A model generated the notes under the pieces. That model was not told where the DNA came from. It ran no database searches and was given only the letters and a program-made list of their open reading frames with translations. 64,000 nucleotides of DNA from a bacterium (GTDB lineage: Bacteria > Bacillota > Clostridia > Oscillospirales > Acutalibacteraceae), in NCBI GenBank assembly GCA_022774755.1, contig JALFLK010000029.1, positions 1 to 64,000 on the forward strand, read 5' to 3'. Both the position numbers and the translations under genes were made by a program. Below, piece by piece: positions 32,379 to 42,300 of this stretch (the first letter of the stretch is position 1; every line of letters begins with the position of its first letter).

Positions 32379-33074
32379 GTGTCGGAATATTATAAAATTG
32401 AGGCAATCGGTCATATTGAAAACGACTTCACGGATAAGTTCGGTATTCCCAGACAAAGCGGAATTGTGGATTCAGTTCTGTCTAAAATAATTTTTGAGCC
32501 TGATTTCCGTGAAAAAGAGGCTTTCAGAAAAATTGAGCAGTTCTCCCACCTTTGGCTGATTTGGAGATTTTCGGAAAACGAGGGCTGCAGATGGAGTCCC
32601 ACTGTAAGACCTCCAAAATTAGGAGGTAACAAGCGTGTGGGAGTTTTCGCCTCCCGTTCTCCGTTCAGACCTAACGGACTGGGTATTTCCTGCGTTAAAT
32701 TTGAAAGAATTGAATTCACAAGGGAATACGGACCGGTTTTGTATGTAAAAGGTGCTGATTTAATGAATAAAACGCCGATAATTGACATTAAGCCGTATGT
32801 TCCATACTCAGACGCTGTTCTGAATGCATCGGGAGGATTTTCACTTAATAAATACGAAATTAATTTTGAGGTTGTTGATGCAGACGGATATTTAAAAACC
32901 GTCTCTGCCGAAAAGGCAAAATCCATAATCGAAATTTTAAAACAAGACCCCCGCCCCGGATACCAAAACGACGAAAATAGAATTTACAAAATGAAATTCG
33001 GCGGATATGAGATACATTTCAGCGTTATAAATGAGAAAATTAACATTGAAAATATTATAAGGACAGACCGATAA
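32379..33074 (+). CDS. trmO: tRNA (N6-threonylcarbamoyl-A37) methyltransferase, TrmO/TsaA family
   Basis: The protein has 231 residues from the GTG at 32379, which has CGGAGG 7 bp upstream. The ATG at 32340 lacks one. TrmO-family landmarks: IGHIENDF, FSHLWLIW, GVFASRSPFRPN and LGISCV. It methylates t6A37 in tRNA-Thr using SAM. The family has a beta-barrel SAM fold, so no GxGxG motif is expected. It lies after tRNA-Leu and before pyrB. The position near a tRNA is probably chance. Confidence 0.88.
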   Translation: MSEYYKIEAIGHIENDFTDKFGIPRQSGIVDSVLSKIIFEPDFREKEAFRKIEQFSHLWLIWRFSENEGCRWSPTVRPPKLGGNKRVGVFASRSPFRPNGLGISCVKFERIEFTREYGPVLYVKGADLMNKTPIIDIKPYVPYSDAVLNASGGFSLNKYEINFEVVDADGYLKTVSAEKAKSIIEILKQDPRPGYQNDENRIYKMKFGGYEIHFSVINEKINIENIIRTDR

Positions 33075-33098
33075 TAAGCTGTAAATTTATATTTAATA

Positions 33099-33127
33099 TT
33101 GTAATTTATGTTGTTTTTTGGTAGAAT
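33099..33127 (+). promoter_or_regulatory. Putative promoter of pyrB
   Basis: TTGTAA (33099-33104), 17 bp, TAGAAT (33122-33127), about 45 bp before the start. Confidence 0.5.
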
Positions 33128-33171
33128 GGTGGAGAAAAATATTCAGACCAATTTGAAGGCAGATGATTTGT

Positions 33172-34242
33172 ATGAAAAATAAGAATGTCATTGATTTGGA
33201 AGCGCTGACGCCGGAACAGCTGGAAAGAATATGCAGTCTTGCGGAGGAGATTAAAAGGGCTCCCGAAAAATACCGTCACTCCTGCGACGGAAAAATTCTT
33301 GCTACATTGTTTTACGAGCCCAGCACAAGGACGCAGATGTCCTTTCAGACTGCAATGCTCAGGCTTGGCGGACGAACAATAGGCTTTGATGACCCTATGA
33401 ATTCCTCAGTTGCAAAGGGTGAAAACCTGAAGGACACCATTACAATCGTAAGCGGTTACGCAGACATTATCGCAATGCGCCACCCAAGCGAGGGCTCGGC
33501 TACAGCAGCAACGCTTTGCAGCAGTGTGCCGATTATTAACGGCGGTGACGGCGGACACCTGCACCCGACTCAGACGCTTACCGATGTAATCACTCTTAAT
33601 GCTGAAAAAGGACGACTCCACGACCTGACAATAGGTCTTTGCGGAGATTTGCTTAACGGCAGAACCGTACATTCGCTTATTAAAACAATGGCTAACTACA
33701 AAAACAATAAATTTGTTCTGATTTCTACAAAAGCGCTGTCAATACCCGGGTATGTGCGGAGCATATTGGAGCGTAAGCACTGTGAATACAAGGAGGTCTC
33801 AAGCCTTAAGGAGGCTATTGCAGAGCTTGATGTGCTGTATATGACAAGGATTCAGCAGGAGAGGTTTGCAAGCGAGCAGGAATATATGGATCAAAAGGGG
33901 ATTTTTGTTCTTGACTGCGAGAAGCTTGCCCTTGCAAAAAAGGATATGGTAATTCTTCATCCCCTGCCCAGAGTTGACGAGATTGATGTTAAGGTTGACA
34001 ACGACCCGAGAGCCTGTTACTTTAAGCAGGCGGTTTACGGAATGTACGGCAGAATGGCGCTGATTTATCTTTTGCTTAACGACAGAGACTTTGCCTTTGA
34101 CTGCTACAAGCCTCAGCTTTCGGACAGCAAGTGCAAAAATCCCAAGTGCATAGTGCAAAGCGAAAGCTATCTCCCCTACAACTGCAAATACGACTCCGAC
34201 GGCCATTTGGTATGCAACTACTGCGACCATATTATTGAATAA
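33172..34242 (+). CDS. pyrB: Aspartate carbamoyltransferase with PyrI-type zinc tail
   Basis: The protein has 356 residues from the ATG at 33172 (the one at 33163 is too close to its GAAGG). Catalytic motifs: FYEPSTRTQMSF for carbamoyl phosphate, HPTQTLTD, and HPLPRVDEID for aspartate. After residue 310 the C-terminal part has CKNPKC...C...CNYC, the zinc-knuckle pattern of the regulatory chain PyrI, here fused to the catalytic chain without PyrI's nucleotide-binding domain. It makes carbamoyl aspartate in pyrimidine synthesis. No other pyr gene is near. Confidence 0.92.
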   Translation: MKNKNVIDLEALTPEQLERICSLAEEIKRAPEKYRHSCDGKILATLFYEPSTRTQMSFQTAMLRLGGRTIGFDDPMNSSVAKGENLKDTITIVSGYADIIAMRHPSEGSATAATLCSSVPIINGGDGGHLHPTQTLTDVITLNAEKGRLHDLTIGLCGDLLNGRTVHSLIKTMANYKNNKFVLISTKALSIPGYVRSILERKHCEYKEVSSLKEAIAELDVLYMTRIQQERFASEQEYMDQKGIFVLDCEKLALAKKDMVILHPLPRVDEIDVKVDNDPRACYFKQAVYGMYGRMALIYLLLNDRDFAFDCYKPQLSDSKCKNPKCIVQSESYLPYNCKYDSDGHLVCNYCDHIIE

Positions 34243-34254
34243 TCTTTTTTGTGT

Positions 34255-34365
34255 TCATAGTTTTTTCAGTACATCTATTATATCTTTATATATTTTTCTG
34301 TATATCTCTTTGCGCCTGTATTTTGGTGCAAAGATTATGTGACACGGACATCTGCACTTTAACAC
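34255..34365 (-). pseudogene. Remnant of an IS200/IS605 TnpA transposase
   Basis: This 36-codon frame translates with CHIIFAPKYRRKEIYRKI, the start region of the Y1 transposase TnpA, and then ends in TGA. The HUH motif and catalytic Tyr are missing, so it is dead. It lies directly after pyrB. Confidence 0.75.
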
Positions 34366-34369
34366 TAAC

Positions 34370-34423
34370 AAAAAGACTGCAATTTTAGTAAATGCACAAA
34401 TCTACTAAAATTGCAGTCTTTTT
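34370..34423. terminator. Long perfect hairpin, bidirectional terminator
   Basis: AAAAAGACTGCAATTTTAGT pairs perfectly over 21 bp with its complement around a 12-base loop, with A and T runs on the two sides. It can stop transcription both ways, or it may be an IS200 end structure beside the remnant. The rest of 34424-34619 shows no gene. Confidence 0.75.
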
Positions 34424-34619
34424 AATTATATAGTTGCTCTTTTTCCGGCTGATACGATATACCCATTTTTATATATAAGTTCATTAAGTGTCAGTAAAAA
34501 TCTTTAATGAATCTTTTTTACAACTATACATTACCACATTTTAAAGCAAAAAACAAGTCTTGTATTTTTTTATTTTTGGGTGTATTAAGTATTAAAGCTA
34601 TTAGAAAAGGAGAGTTTGT

Positions 34620-35501
34620 ATGGAACACATAACCGCTAAGGTAAGCTGCTTTGCAAGAGCCTACCATCTGAAAAACAACAAGACCTGCGTATTTTGCGAC
34701 GATGTCTCCGAAACACTTCTCGGTAATGACTACCGGGTAATTGCTGATAATCTAAAACAGGGAGCATCTTTTTTTCTTCCTGACTTTTCAGGCTCATCCG
34801 ACGACGCACTCCGTTTGATTACAGAAAGACAGCTAGCTCCGTCCGTATTAGCCAGAAGCGCATTTTGCGAAAATGCACTGGAAAATGAAATTAGTTTGGG
34901 CACAAAGCAATATGTCATCTTTGCATCAGGATTCGATACTTGGGGAATCCGAAACTCAAAACGGTCGATTAGTGTTTTTGAGCTTGACCTTCCTGCAATG
35001 ATAAAAGATAAAAACGCCCGAATTGCTTCTGCGAATTGTATAAGCTCCTCCGTATTTGTTCCGTGTAACCTTTCAGACACGGCATGGATTTATGCCCTTG
35101 AGCAAAGCGGTTTTGACAAAAAGAGCAAGGTCTTCGGCAGTCTGCTTGGTATAAGTTATTATCTTGATAGTGCCGAATTTTCGTCCTTACTTAAAAACAT
35201 CAGCAGGATTTTTACAGAAGGTTCGGCTTTATGCTTTGATTATCCGATGAAAAACGGCGGAAAAGAAACTCAAATAAACAGCAAACTTGCAAGCGGTGCC
35301 GGCGAGCCGATGAAGTCTGAATACACTTACGGAGAAATTGAAAAGCTCCTGTCTGATACGGGTTTTCTTATCTATGAGCATCTTGACTCAAAAGAAGCAA
35401 CAGACCGTTTCTTCACAAAATACAATGCCTCCAATCCTAAGCATCCTATGTATGCGCCCGAAGGCGTAGGATACTGCCTTGCGGTGAAAAAGAATTTTTA
35501 A
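34620..35501 (+). CDS. SAM-dependent methyltransferase, leucine carboxyl methyltransferase (LCM/PPM) family
   Basis: The 293-residue protein fits the LCM family: an N-terminal helical part (FCENALENEI), then FASGFDTWGIR as the SAM-binding turn and VFELDLPAMIKDK with the acidic ribose-binding residue. The C-terminal half has FDYPM and GFLIYEHLDS. Bacterial members methylate small molecules or unknown carboxylates. The substrate is unknown. AAGGAG stands before the ATG. It is a single-gene unit between two terminator regions. Confidence 0.75.
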   Translation: MEHITAKVSCFARAYHLKNNKTCVFCDDVSETLLGNDYRVIADNLKQGASFFLPDFSGSSDDALRLITERQLAPSVLARSAFCENALENEISLGTKQYVIFASGFDTWGIRNSKRSISVFELDLPAMIKDKNARIASANCISSSVFVPCNLSDTAWIYALEQSGFDKKSKVFGSLLGISYYLDSAEFSSLLKNISRIFTEGSALCFDYPMKNGGKETQINSKLASGAGEPMKSEYTYGEIEKLLSDTGFLIYEHLDSKEATDRFFTKYNASNPKHPMYAPEGVGYCLAVKKNF

Positions 35502-35637
35502 ATTTATATTTGCAATGCGATCAGACCTGATGATAAATCTCATTTTCGGTTACTTCCGGCTTGCCCATACTTTTTGCCGAAGTGTTTTTTACTCCTGTAT
35601 ATCCGAGGTGCATTTTTACCTAAAGGTACAAATGCTT

Positions 35638-35667
35638 ATCCCTCATCTTACGATGGGGGATTTTTTT
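35638..35667 (+). terminator. Terminator downstream of the LCM methyltransferase
   Basis: ATCCCTCATC pairs with GATGGGGGAT and a run of T follows. It lies about 137 bp after the stop. The spacer shows no gene that I can support. Confidence 0.7.
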
Positions 35668-35743
35668 ATGTTATAGGAAATTGCTCGGCTGCGCTCGGGC
35701 ATAAAAGGATGTTTTCAGCAAAAGCTGTCTGCACGGATTGCGT

Positions 35744-35764
35744 GTCGAGGTACTCGACTTTTTT
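35744..35764 (+). terminator. Second plus-strand terminator facing addA
   Basis: GTCGAG-GTA-CTCGAC is followed by six Ts and ends at the addA stop codon, preventing plus-strand transcription into addA. Confidence 0.6.
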
Positions 35765-38700
35765 ATGATTTGTAAACTGTTATCTCTTTGCTCAGGTGCA
35801 AAGAGTAAATTATGCACTCCGACACCTTTTTGTCGGTTGCCTGTTCCATTGCGGATTTATAGAGCATAAGCTGACTTTTATACATTTCGGCAAGCGATGA
35901 AACATCCTTTACCCTGTCGGTTTTATAATCAACAATAACCAAATTTCCGTCCTCTTCAAAAGCAAGGTCAACCGCACCTTGAAGAAGAATTTTGCTGTCT
36001 TTAAAATCATCCGAAATATCCGGGCGTATTGCAGAAGCGTCAATTTCAGTCATAAATCTGAATTCTCTCAACACATTGGGCGACGACATAATCCGCTGTG
36101 CCAACCCACCTTCCAAAAATCTGCGGACATTTTCGAGGTTTATTGAATCAGCCTCTGCTTTCGTAAGGCGGTTACTTTGAACAAGGCGTTGAATTTCTGC
36201 CTGCATATTAAGCTGTAAATTCTTAAAATCGCAAAATTGCATCAGCTTGTGCATACCTGTTCCCTTTTGGACAGCCGTAAGTTTTTCTCCGCTTAGAAAT
36301 TCCGGCTTTCTTAAAATTTTGGAGAATTTCGCCGAGGACTCTTTATGGGCAATATCCGAAGCAGAAACCTTAACGGGTAAATCGGTTAAGGGGGCGTATT
36401 TATAGCGGTAGTTTATTCTTTCAATCAAAGTTTTGATGAAATCAGGCGGCGGACTTTGCAGTATATTTTCCTCACCAAAAATATCCGAATCAAAAATTCC
36501 GCTGTAATCCTCAAGGGGATATTTCACGCTGTTAACAAAATCAATGTTCCAGTCGTATTTACAGGAATTATCGGGAGCCTTGTATATTTCTGACATACCT
36601 GCATAGTCGCTTAAATCCCGTGTTTTGGGATTAGCAAGAGCACATATAGTCATCCAGTCGCCGATGCTTTTTGCGTTTTTTACCGCATAGGGCGGAATCT
36701 TTCCTCCGACTGCAATTTTGGGCAAAAGCTTATCTATATATCCGGAAAGCGATTTTTGAGAATTTACTACAATCAGCTTTTCTTTAGCCCTTGTAAGAGC
36801 AACATAGAGTACACGCAGTTCCTCCGACATCTGGTTATCAGACATTGTAAGGGCAACTCCCTCACGGGGCATAGTGGTAAATTTGCACAGTCCATCGGTT
36901 TTTCTTATGCCTATTCCCATTTTTGAATGGAGAAGCACATCCTTGCCAAGGTCTTTTTTATTAAACTCTTTGGAAGAAGCGGCAACAAAGCATACGGGAA
37001 ATTCAAGTCCCTTGCTTGCGTGTATGCTCATAACCTTTACGGTATTGGTAACAACTCCGTCCAAGGGGGCGCCTGCCTGAAAATCACATCCGCATTCCTC
37101 GATTTTATCAATATAGCGCACAAAGGAAGAAAGGCCTTTGTATCCCTTAGATTCATAATCGGAAGCGTATTTGCACAAAAGAGAAAGATTTTTGGTTGCA
37201 TTGGTGCGTGTTTCTGTTGCAGAAACTATTGCAGGATACGCCGTAATGTCATAGATATATCTGATAAGCTCTTCAACCGTGTGGGTTATTGCGTAGGTGC
37301 GCAGAAAATCTAAATCATCCAAAAAAGATTTTGCCTTTTCATTTTCTTTTGCAAAGGCAGAAACGGCTGAATACAGGTTTTTATGTTCGCCTGTCAGCTT
37401 TGCAAGTGCCATTTCATCTGCCGTAAAGCCGTAGATTGGGCTCATCATAACCGAAAGAAGCGGAATATCACGAACGGGGTTGTCAATTATCCGCAGAAAA
37501 TTAAGCATAACTTTTATTTCTTTGGCGCTTAAAAAGCTCTCTTTTTTCTCTGAATAGGCAGGTATTCCCATCGATACAAGTTCGTTTACATATATCTGTG
37601 AGGTAAGCTCGGTACTGCGCAGAAGGACGGCAAAATCCGAATATTCTGCTTTGCGCATTTTATCCCCGTCCTTAACTTTATACCCCGACATCACCATCTC
37701 GTGGATTTTAACGGCGATATACCTTGCCTCAAGCACAGTAAAATCTATCTCGGAATCATAGCTGTCTCTGTCAAGCAGTGCAAGGCTTAATCCGGCGTCG
37801 TCAGAGGGCTCGAACTTTGCGGCAGCTTGGAGCCTTTCTTCTTCGGTATATTCCATCTCGCCTACCTGGGGTGACATTAAAAGCGAAAACACAAAATTCA
37901 CACCGTCGGCAATTTCTTCACGGCTTCTGAAATTCTTATCAAGAATTATTTTAGCGGGATAGTTATCTGTATTTCTGTCGTAAAGCGGATACTGTTTTTT
38001 CATTGACAAAAAAAGCTCCGGCATAGCGTGTCTGAAACCGTAAATGCTCTGCTTTACATCGCCTGCCATAAAACGGTTATTGTTGCTGACAGCTCGGAAT
38101 ATTAGGTCCTGCACCAGATTGACATCCTGGAATTCATCAACCATTATGTAATCAAAACGCTTAGATATTTCTTTGGCTGTTTCGGTAAATGTAATGTCTC
38201 CGTGGGAATTTTGCCGTACCAGAAGCTCAATGGCAAAATGCTCAATGTCGGAAAAATCAGCTATGTTTTTTAGTTTCTTTTTTTCTTTTATTATCTCTTC
38301 ATAGTAATTGACGCATTTGAAAATTGCAGAAATCAACGGTCTTGCCTTGGCAATATCATCATTACATTCCTCACTTGACCAGGCAAAAAGCTTTTTTAAT
38401 TCTTCAACCGCTGCTTTTATATTCTCTCTTGAATTTTTAATTTGTTCTTTTTTGACGTCATCTTCAAATTTACGGGGGAATGTCAATCTACCTGCATCAA
38501 AATTATGAATAGTATTCCCAATTTCGTCCCAGCTTCCGTTTTTGAGGATTTTGCTCGCCTTATCCAAATATGCGGAGTAATCGCACGCTAAATCAAAACA
38601 CGAGTATTTTTCAAGAACAGGTGCCTCCCTGATGCTGTGGAGCATATTATCGCATATTACAAGGCAGTAGCGGATTGCTAAATCGGCATAAGCGATTATT

Positions 38701-39338
38701 GCTTTTCCCCAAGGGGTTAATGATGGGTCTTTATCTTCACCGTACATATTAAGCTTAAGGGACATCCAATTTTCCGGAAAGGGGTCTGAACGCAGAAAGT
38801 TATAGACTTTTTCTATTATATCTCTGACTGCTCTGTCGTTTCTCGGAGAGGAAAAAGCCTCCACAAGTCCAATAAATTCTTCGTCAATATTGTCATAGAA
38901 ATGTTCAAGGGTTTCGTCCATAGCCTCGGACTTTAATATTGCAAGCTCGTTTTCGTCTGCAATTTTATAATCCTTGTTTATGCCCAGAAGGTAAAAGTAC
39001 TCCCTTGAAATATCAGTACAAAAGCTGTCTATTGTAGAAATATTTGCCTTGTAGATTAACTGCTTTTGACGGAGGAGATTATAATTTTCCGGGTCATTTT
39101 CAAGGAGCTCGTCAATGGCATTGGAGATTCTCTCTTTCATTTCCGACGCAGCCGCCCTTGTAAAGGTAACCACAAGGAGTCTGTCGGCGTCAACGGGATG
39201 TTCCGTATCTGTAATAAGCTCAATAACCTTCTGCACAAGCACGGCGGTTTTGCCGGAGCCTGCCGCCGCAGAAACAAGTATTGTTCCGCCGTTTGAAAAA
39301 ATAGCGTCCTTTTGGCTTTCCGTCCAGTTATTACTCAT
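35763..39338 (-). CDS. addA: ATP-dependent helicase/nuclease subunit A
   Basis: The 1191-residue UvrD-type superfamily 1 helicase has a C-terminal RecB-type nuclease. Motif I is ILVSAAAGSGKTAVLV at the N-terminus, motif II YIMVDEFQDVN and motif VI VLYVALTRAKEKL. The nuclease core near residue 1140 is LLQGAVDLAF...LVIVDYKTDRV. With AddB it resects double-strand ends and degrades foreign linear DNA. The start overlaps addB by 8 bp (ATGAGTAA). Confidence 0.96.
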   Translation of the reverse strand: MSNNWTESQKDAIFSNGGTILVSAAAGSGKTAVLVQKVIELITDTEHPVDADRLLVVTFTRAAASEMKERISNAIDELLENDPENYNLLRQKQLIYKANISTIDSFCTDISREYFYLLGINKDYKIADENELAILKSEAMDETLEHFYDNIDEEFIGLVEAFSSPRNDRAVRDIIEKVYNFLRSDPFPENWMSLKLNMYGEDKDPSLTPWGKAIIAYADLAIRYCLVICDNMLHSIREAPVLEKYSCFDLACDYSAYLDKASKILKNGSWDEIGNTIHNFDAGRLTFPRKFEDDVKKEQIKNSRENIKAAVEELKKLFAWSSEECNDDIAKARPLISAIFKCVNYYEEIIKEKKKLKNIADFSDIEHFAIELLVRQNSHGDITFTETAKEISKRFDYIMVDEFQDVNLVQDLIFRAVSNNNRFMAGDVKQSIYGFRHAMPELFLSMKKQYPLYDRNTDNYPAKIILDKNFRSREEIADGVNFVFSLLMSPQVGEMEYTEEERLQAAAKFEPSDDAGLSLALLDRDSYDSEIDFTVLEARYIAVKIHEMVMSGYKVKDGDKMRKAEYSDFAVLLRSTELTSQIYVNELVSMGIPAYSEKKESFLSAKEIKVMLNFLRIIDNPVRDIPLLSVMMSPIYGFTADEMALAKLTGEHKNLYSAVSAFAKENEKAKSFLDDLDFLRTYAITHTVEELIRYIYDITAYPAIVSATETRTNATKNLSLLCKYASDYESKGYKGLSSFVRYIDKIEECGCDFQAGAPLDGVVTNTVKVMSIHASKGLEFPVCFVAASSKEFNKKDLGKDVLLHSKMGIGIRKTDGLCKFTTMPREGVALTMSDNQMSEELRVLYVALTRAKEKLIVVNSQKSLSGYIDKLLPKIAVGGKIPPYAVKNAKSIGDWMTICALANPKTRDLSDYAGMSEIYKAPDNSCKYDWNIDFVNSVKYPLEDYSGIFDSDIFGEENILQSPPPDFIKTLIERINYRYKYAPLTDLPVKVSASDIAHKESSAKFSKILRKPEFLSGEKLTAVQKGTGMHKLMQFCDFKNLQLNMQAEIQRLVQSNRLTKAEADSINLENVRRFLEGGLAQRIMSSPNVLREFRFMTEIDASAIRPDISDDFKDSKILLQGAVDLAFEEDGNLVIVDYKTDRVKDVSSLAEMYKSQLMLYKSAMEQATDKKVSECIIYSLHLSKEITVYKS

Positions 39339-42300
39339 TGTTATCCTCCTCTGGGTCAGGCTCTTTGCAAATTCTCTTCAAGGCGTCTGAATCCTTTAAG
39401 TCTTCTGCAAATTTATATGGGCTCTCTCCGTCAACATAATTACACACAGAATCATAAGGACAATACTGACAGCCGTCGTGATGCTTTCCCTTAACGGGTA
39501 CGGCGGATATGTTACCGCTGTATAGATTTTCTGCCATATCGGTAATGGTTTTGTCAATACTCTTAAAGATTTTTCCCATTTGCTCCAAATCGACCAGGCT
39601 CTTTGAAGAATAAGGAAGACCGCTTTTTACTTTTACCGGAATATAAATTCCGCTGCCGGATTTGTCCATTCCCTCAACAACCGAGATGTCGTTTAACACA
39701 AGTCCGTTCATTTTGAGCTTTGATTCAAGCTTTTCTCTGATTTTATCCTCGTCTGTGTTAATTTCAAAATTTTGGGGCGAGGCAGTGGAATACATATAAA
39801 GTATTCCGGCAGGGACGGTATTTTCTCCGTATCTCTCTGCGCCGTTTTTCTCAATGGCGCAAAGATAAATAAGCATTTGCAGGTTAATTCCCCAAAGTAT
39901 ATCGGTAATTGAAAACTCCTTGACGCCTGTTTTGTAGTCTATAACACGAATGTATTTTGATCCGTCCTTTTCCATTACGTCAACACGGTCAACGCTTCCG
40001 TAAATGCACACGCTCCTGCCTTGGGGAAGTTTAACCGTATATGCCGGAATATCTCCGCCGATTTCCAGCTCAAAATCCACGGGAACAAATTTGCTTTGGG
40101 AAAGCTCCGAAATCAGGTGCTTAATAATGATAAAGGAATTATCCTCCAGCCGTTTGTATAAATTCAAAAAGCTGTTGCTTTTATCCCCAAGTCCGCCCAG
40201 ATTTTCTTTGGCATATTGGATGTATATTTTTTTAATATCGTCCGTTATTTTTTCATCGCTTAAATCGGGCAATACTTCCTTTGGATTTATTTTCAGGAAT
40301 TTTTCAAATACATAGTGGGAGATTGTTCCAAATTCAAGAGCGTCGATTTTGGCAGGTCTGGGTAAAGATGCTTTCAGACCGTAGGTGCAAAAATACTGAA
40401 ACGGACAAAGGCTGTACTTTTCTATTCTTGACGCAGAAAGATTCATAGTCTTTCCAAAGAGCCGTTGTGCAATTTCCGGATTCATAATTTTTATGGGTTT
40501 GTTGCTGATGATTCCGTTAATGGTTGCAAGGCTGTCTGCGTATTTTGGATTTGCGGAAAAGTAGTTTTTTAGAGATTTTTCAAATTCCGAATCCGATTTA
40601 TAGTTTTGCGCGCAGTAATCAAATGCCGATTGTTCTGACCACAGCTTGCTTTCAACGGTCAGAAGTGCGGTTTCCTTAATTTTAATTTTCGGGAACATTT
40701 TTAAAAGTGAAAACACATAATCCGAAGGTCCTGCGGCTTCGCCTGAAATATCGGTTGAATGAAAAACAATATAAAGCTTTTGAGAAGCCGAGGAAAGACA
40801 GGTATAGGCAAGAAATTTCTCGTGATTTGCGATTTCTTCGGCAGAATCTCTAAACGGAAGCTGGCAAAGGGACAGACGCTTGCGCTCTGTTTCGGTAAAG
40901 ACGCCGGTTACGGACGGTACAGGCGGAAATTCGCCACGATTAAATCCAATTACAAACACAGCCTTGGTATCGCTGTCAAGGCGTATTCTCTGGGCGTCGC
41001 CGAAACGCACGCAGTCAACACTTTGGGGTATTTCGGATATTTTTTCATTTTCAAACTGCATTGACAAAAGCTCGCCGTAACGCTTTAATGAAGGCTTGAA
41101 TTTATTAAGCACCGCCGACATTTTATCAAGCACCTGCATAAGTATGTTCCAAAGCCTTATTTGCTGGGCGGCAAGCTCTGTTTTGCCTGAACTTTCCAGA
41201 CTTTCATACATTTTTATAAGCATCTTGTCTGCTTTGAGATTAAGCAAAAGCTCATAAAGATTGCCGGTGATTTTTTCTCCGTCTGCATCCTTTGATTTTT
41301 CTTTAAAGGCAACAAGAGGACCGATAACCGATTTTCTTACCTGTTCCAAAGCGTTAAGATTATCCTTGTCATCTTGTGTAAAATCCCCCTTTAAGCCGTC
41401 GGGATTACGGGTAAATTCCGAGAGAAAATCTTTTCGGTTTAAATTCCAGGTAAACAGATAATTTTCAAAAGCAGAAATATCCTCAACGGTATTCTCGGTA
41501 AGTCCTGTTTTTAAAATTGTAAGCACATCTTCCCTTTCAAAGCCGTTTGTGACCGCCTTTATGCAGGAACACACCAGTCTTACAATAGGCTTGATGAAAA
41601 TATCTTCGGGATAATCCATAAAACAGGGAATTTTATTTTTCTCAAATGCAGATGCAATCAAGGTTGAGTATGCGTTCGAATCATGGCAAATAACGGCAAT
41701 TTCCCTGTATCGCAGGTTTTCTTCCATAACAAGGCTATTGATAGTATTTGCAACATAATCAATCTCCTGATAAACATCGGGGGCGTTTACTATGGAAAAA
41801 TCAGCGGGCGTTTCGCCGTACTCATCTAATTTATCCAGCACAAGATTATTCTCAAGGTGAAGAAGCTCCGGGGATTTTATGCGGTAGTTTTTATCAAGCA
41901 CCACTACAGGGGCAATTTGCACAGCAAGCTTTTCAGCTATTGAAGTAAACTTAAGCCTGGTTTCTTTGGTTATTGCAAAAACAGAGTTAGGGCTGTGGTT
42001 GGCAGCTTCCAGGTTCAGAGAAACATAAAAATCTGCGGAGTTTTCCATAAGGCACTCCAATACCCTGTACTGCTGTGCAGTAAATCCGCTGAAAGAATCA
42101 ACGGCAATTATGTAATCCTCAAAAACAGGCGTTTCGCATAAAATTTCAAACACCCTGTTAAGATTTTCGCACGGGTCGATGTATGTGTTGGCAATAATGG
42201 CTTCATACGCTTCAAGAATCAACGCCGTTTCATTAAGCTTTTGCCTAAGCGACTGCTCGGGCACAGTCACGGCGGTATTTTTCAGCATATCTGCTGTAAT

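Noticed and set aside
35574-35768. 64-residue plus-strand frame
   Set aside because: It spans two terminator hairpins and has no ribosome binding site. No recognisable protein.
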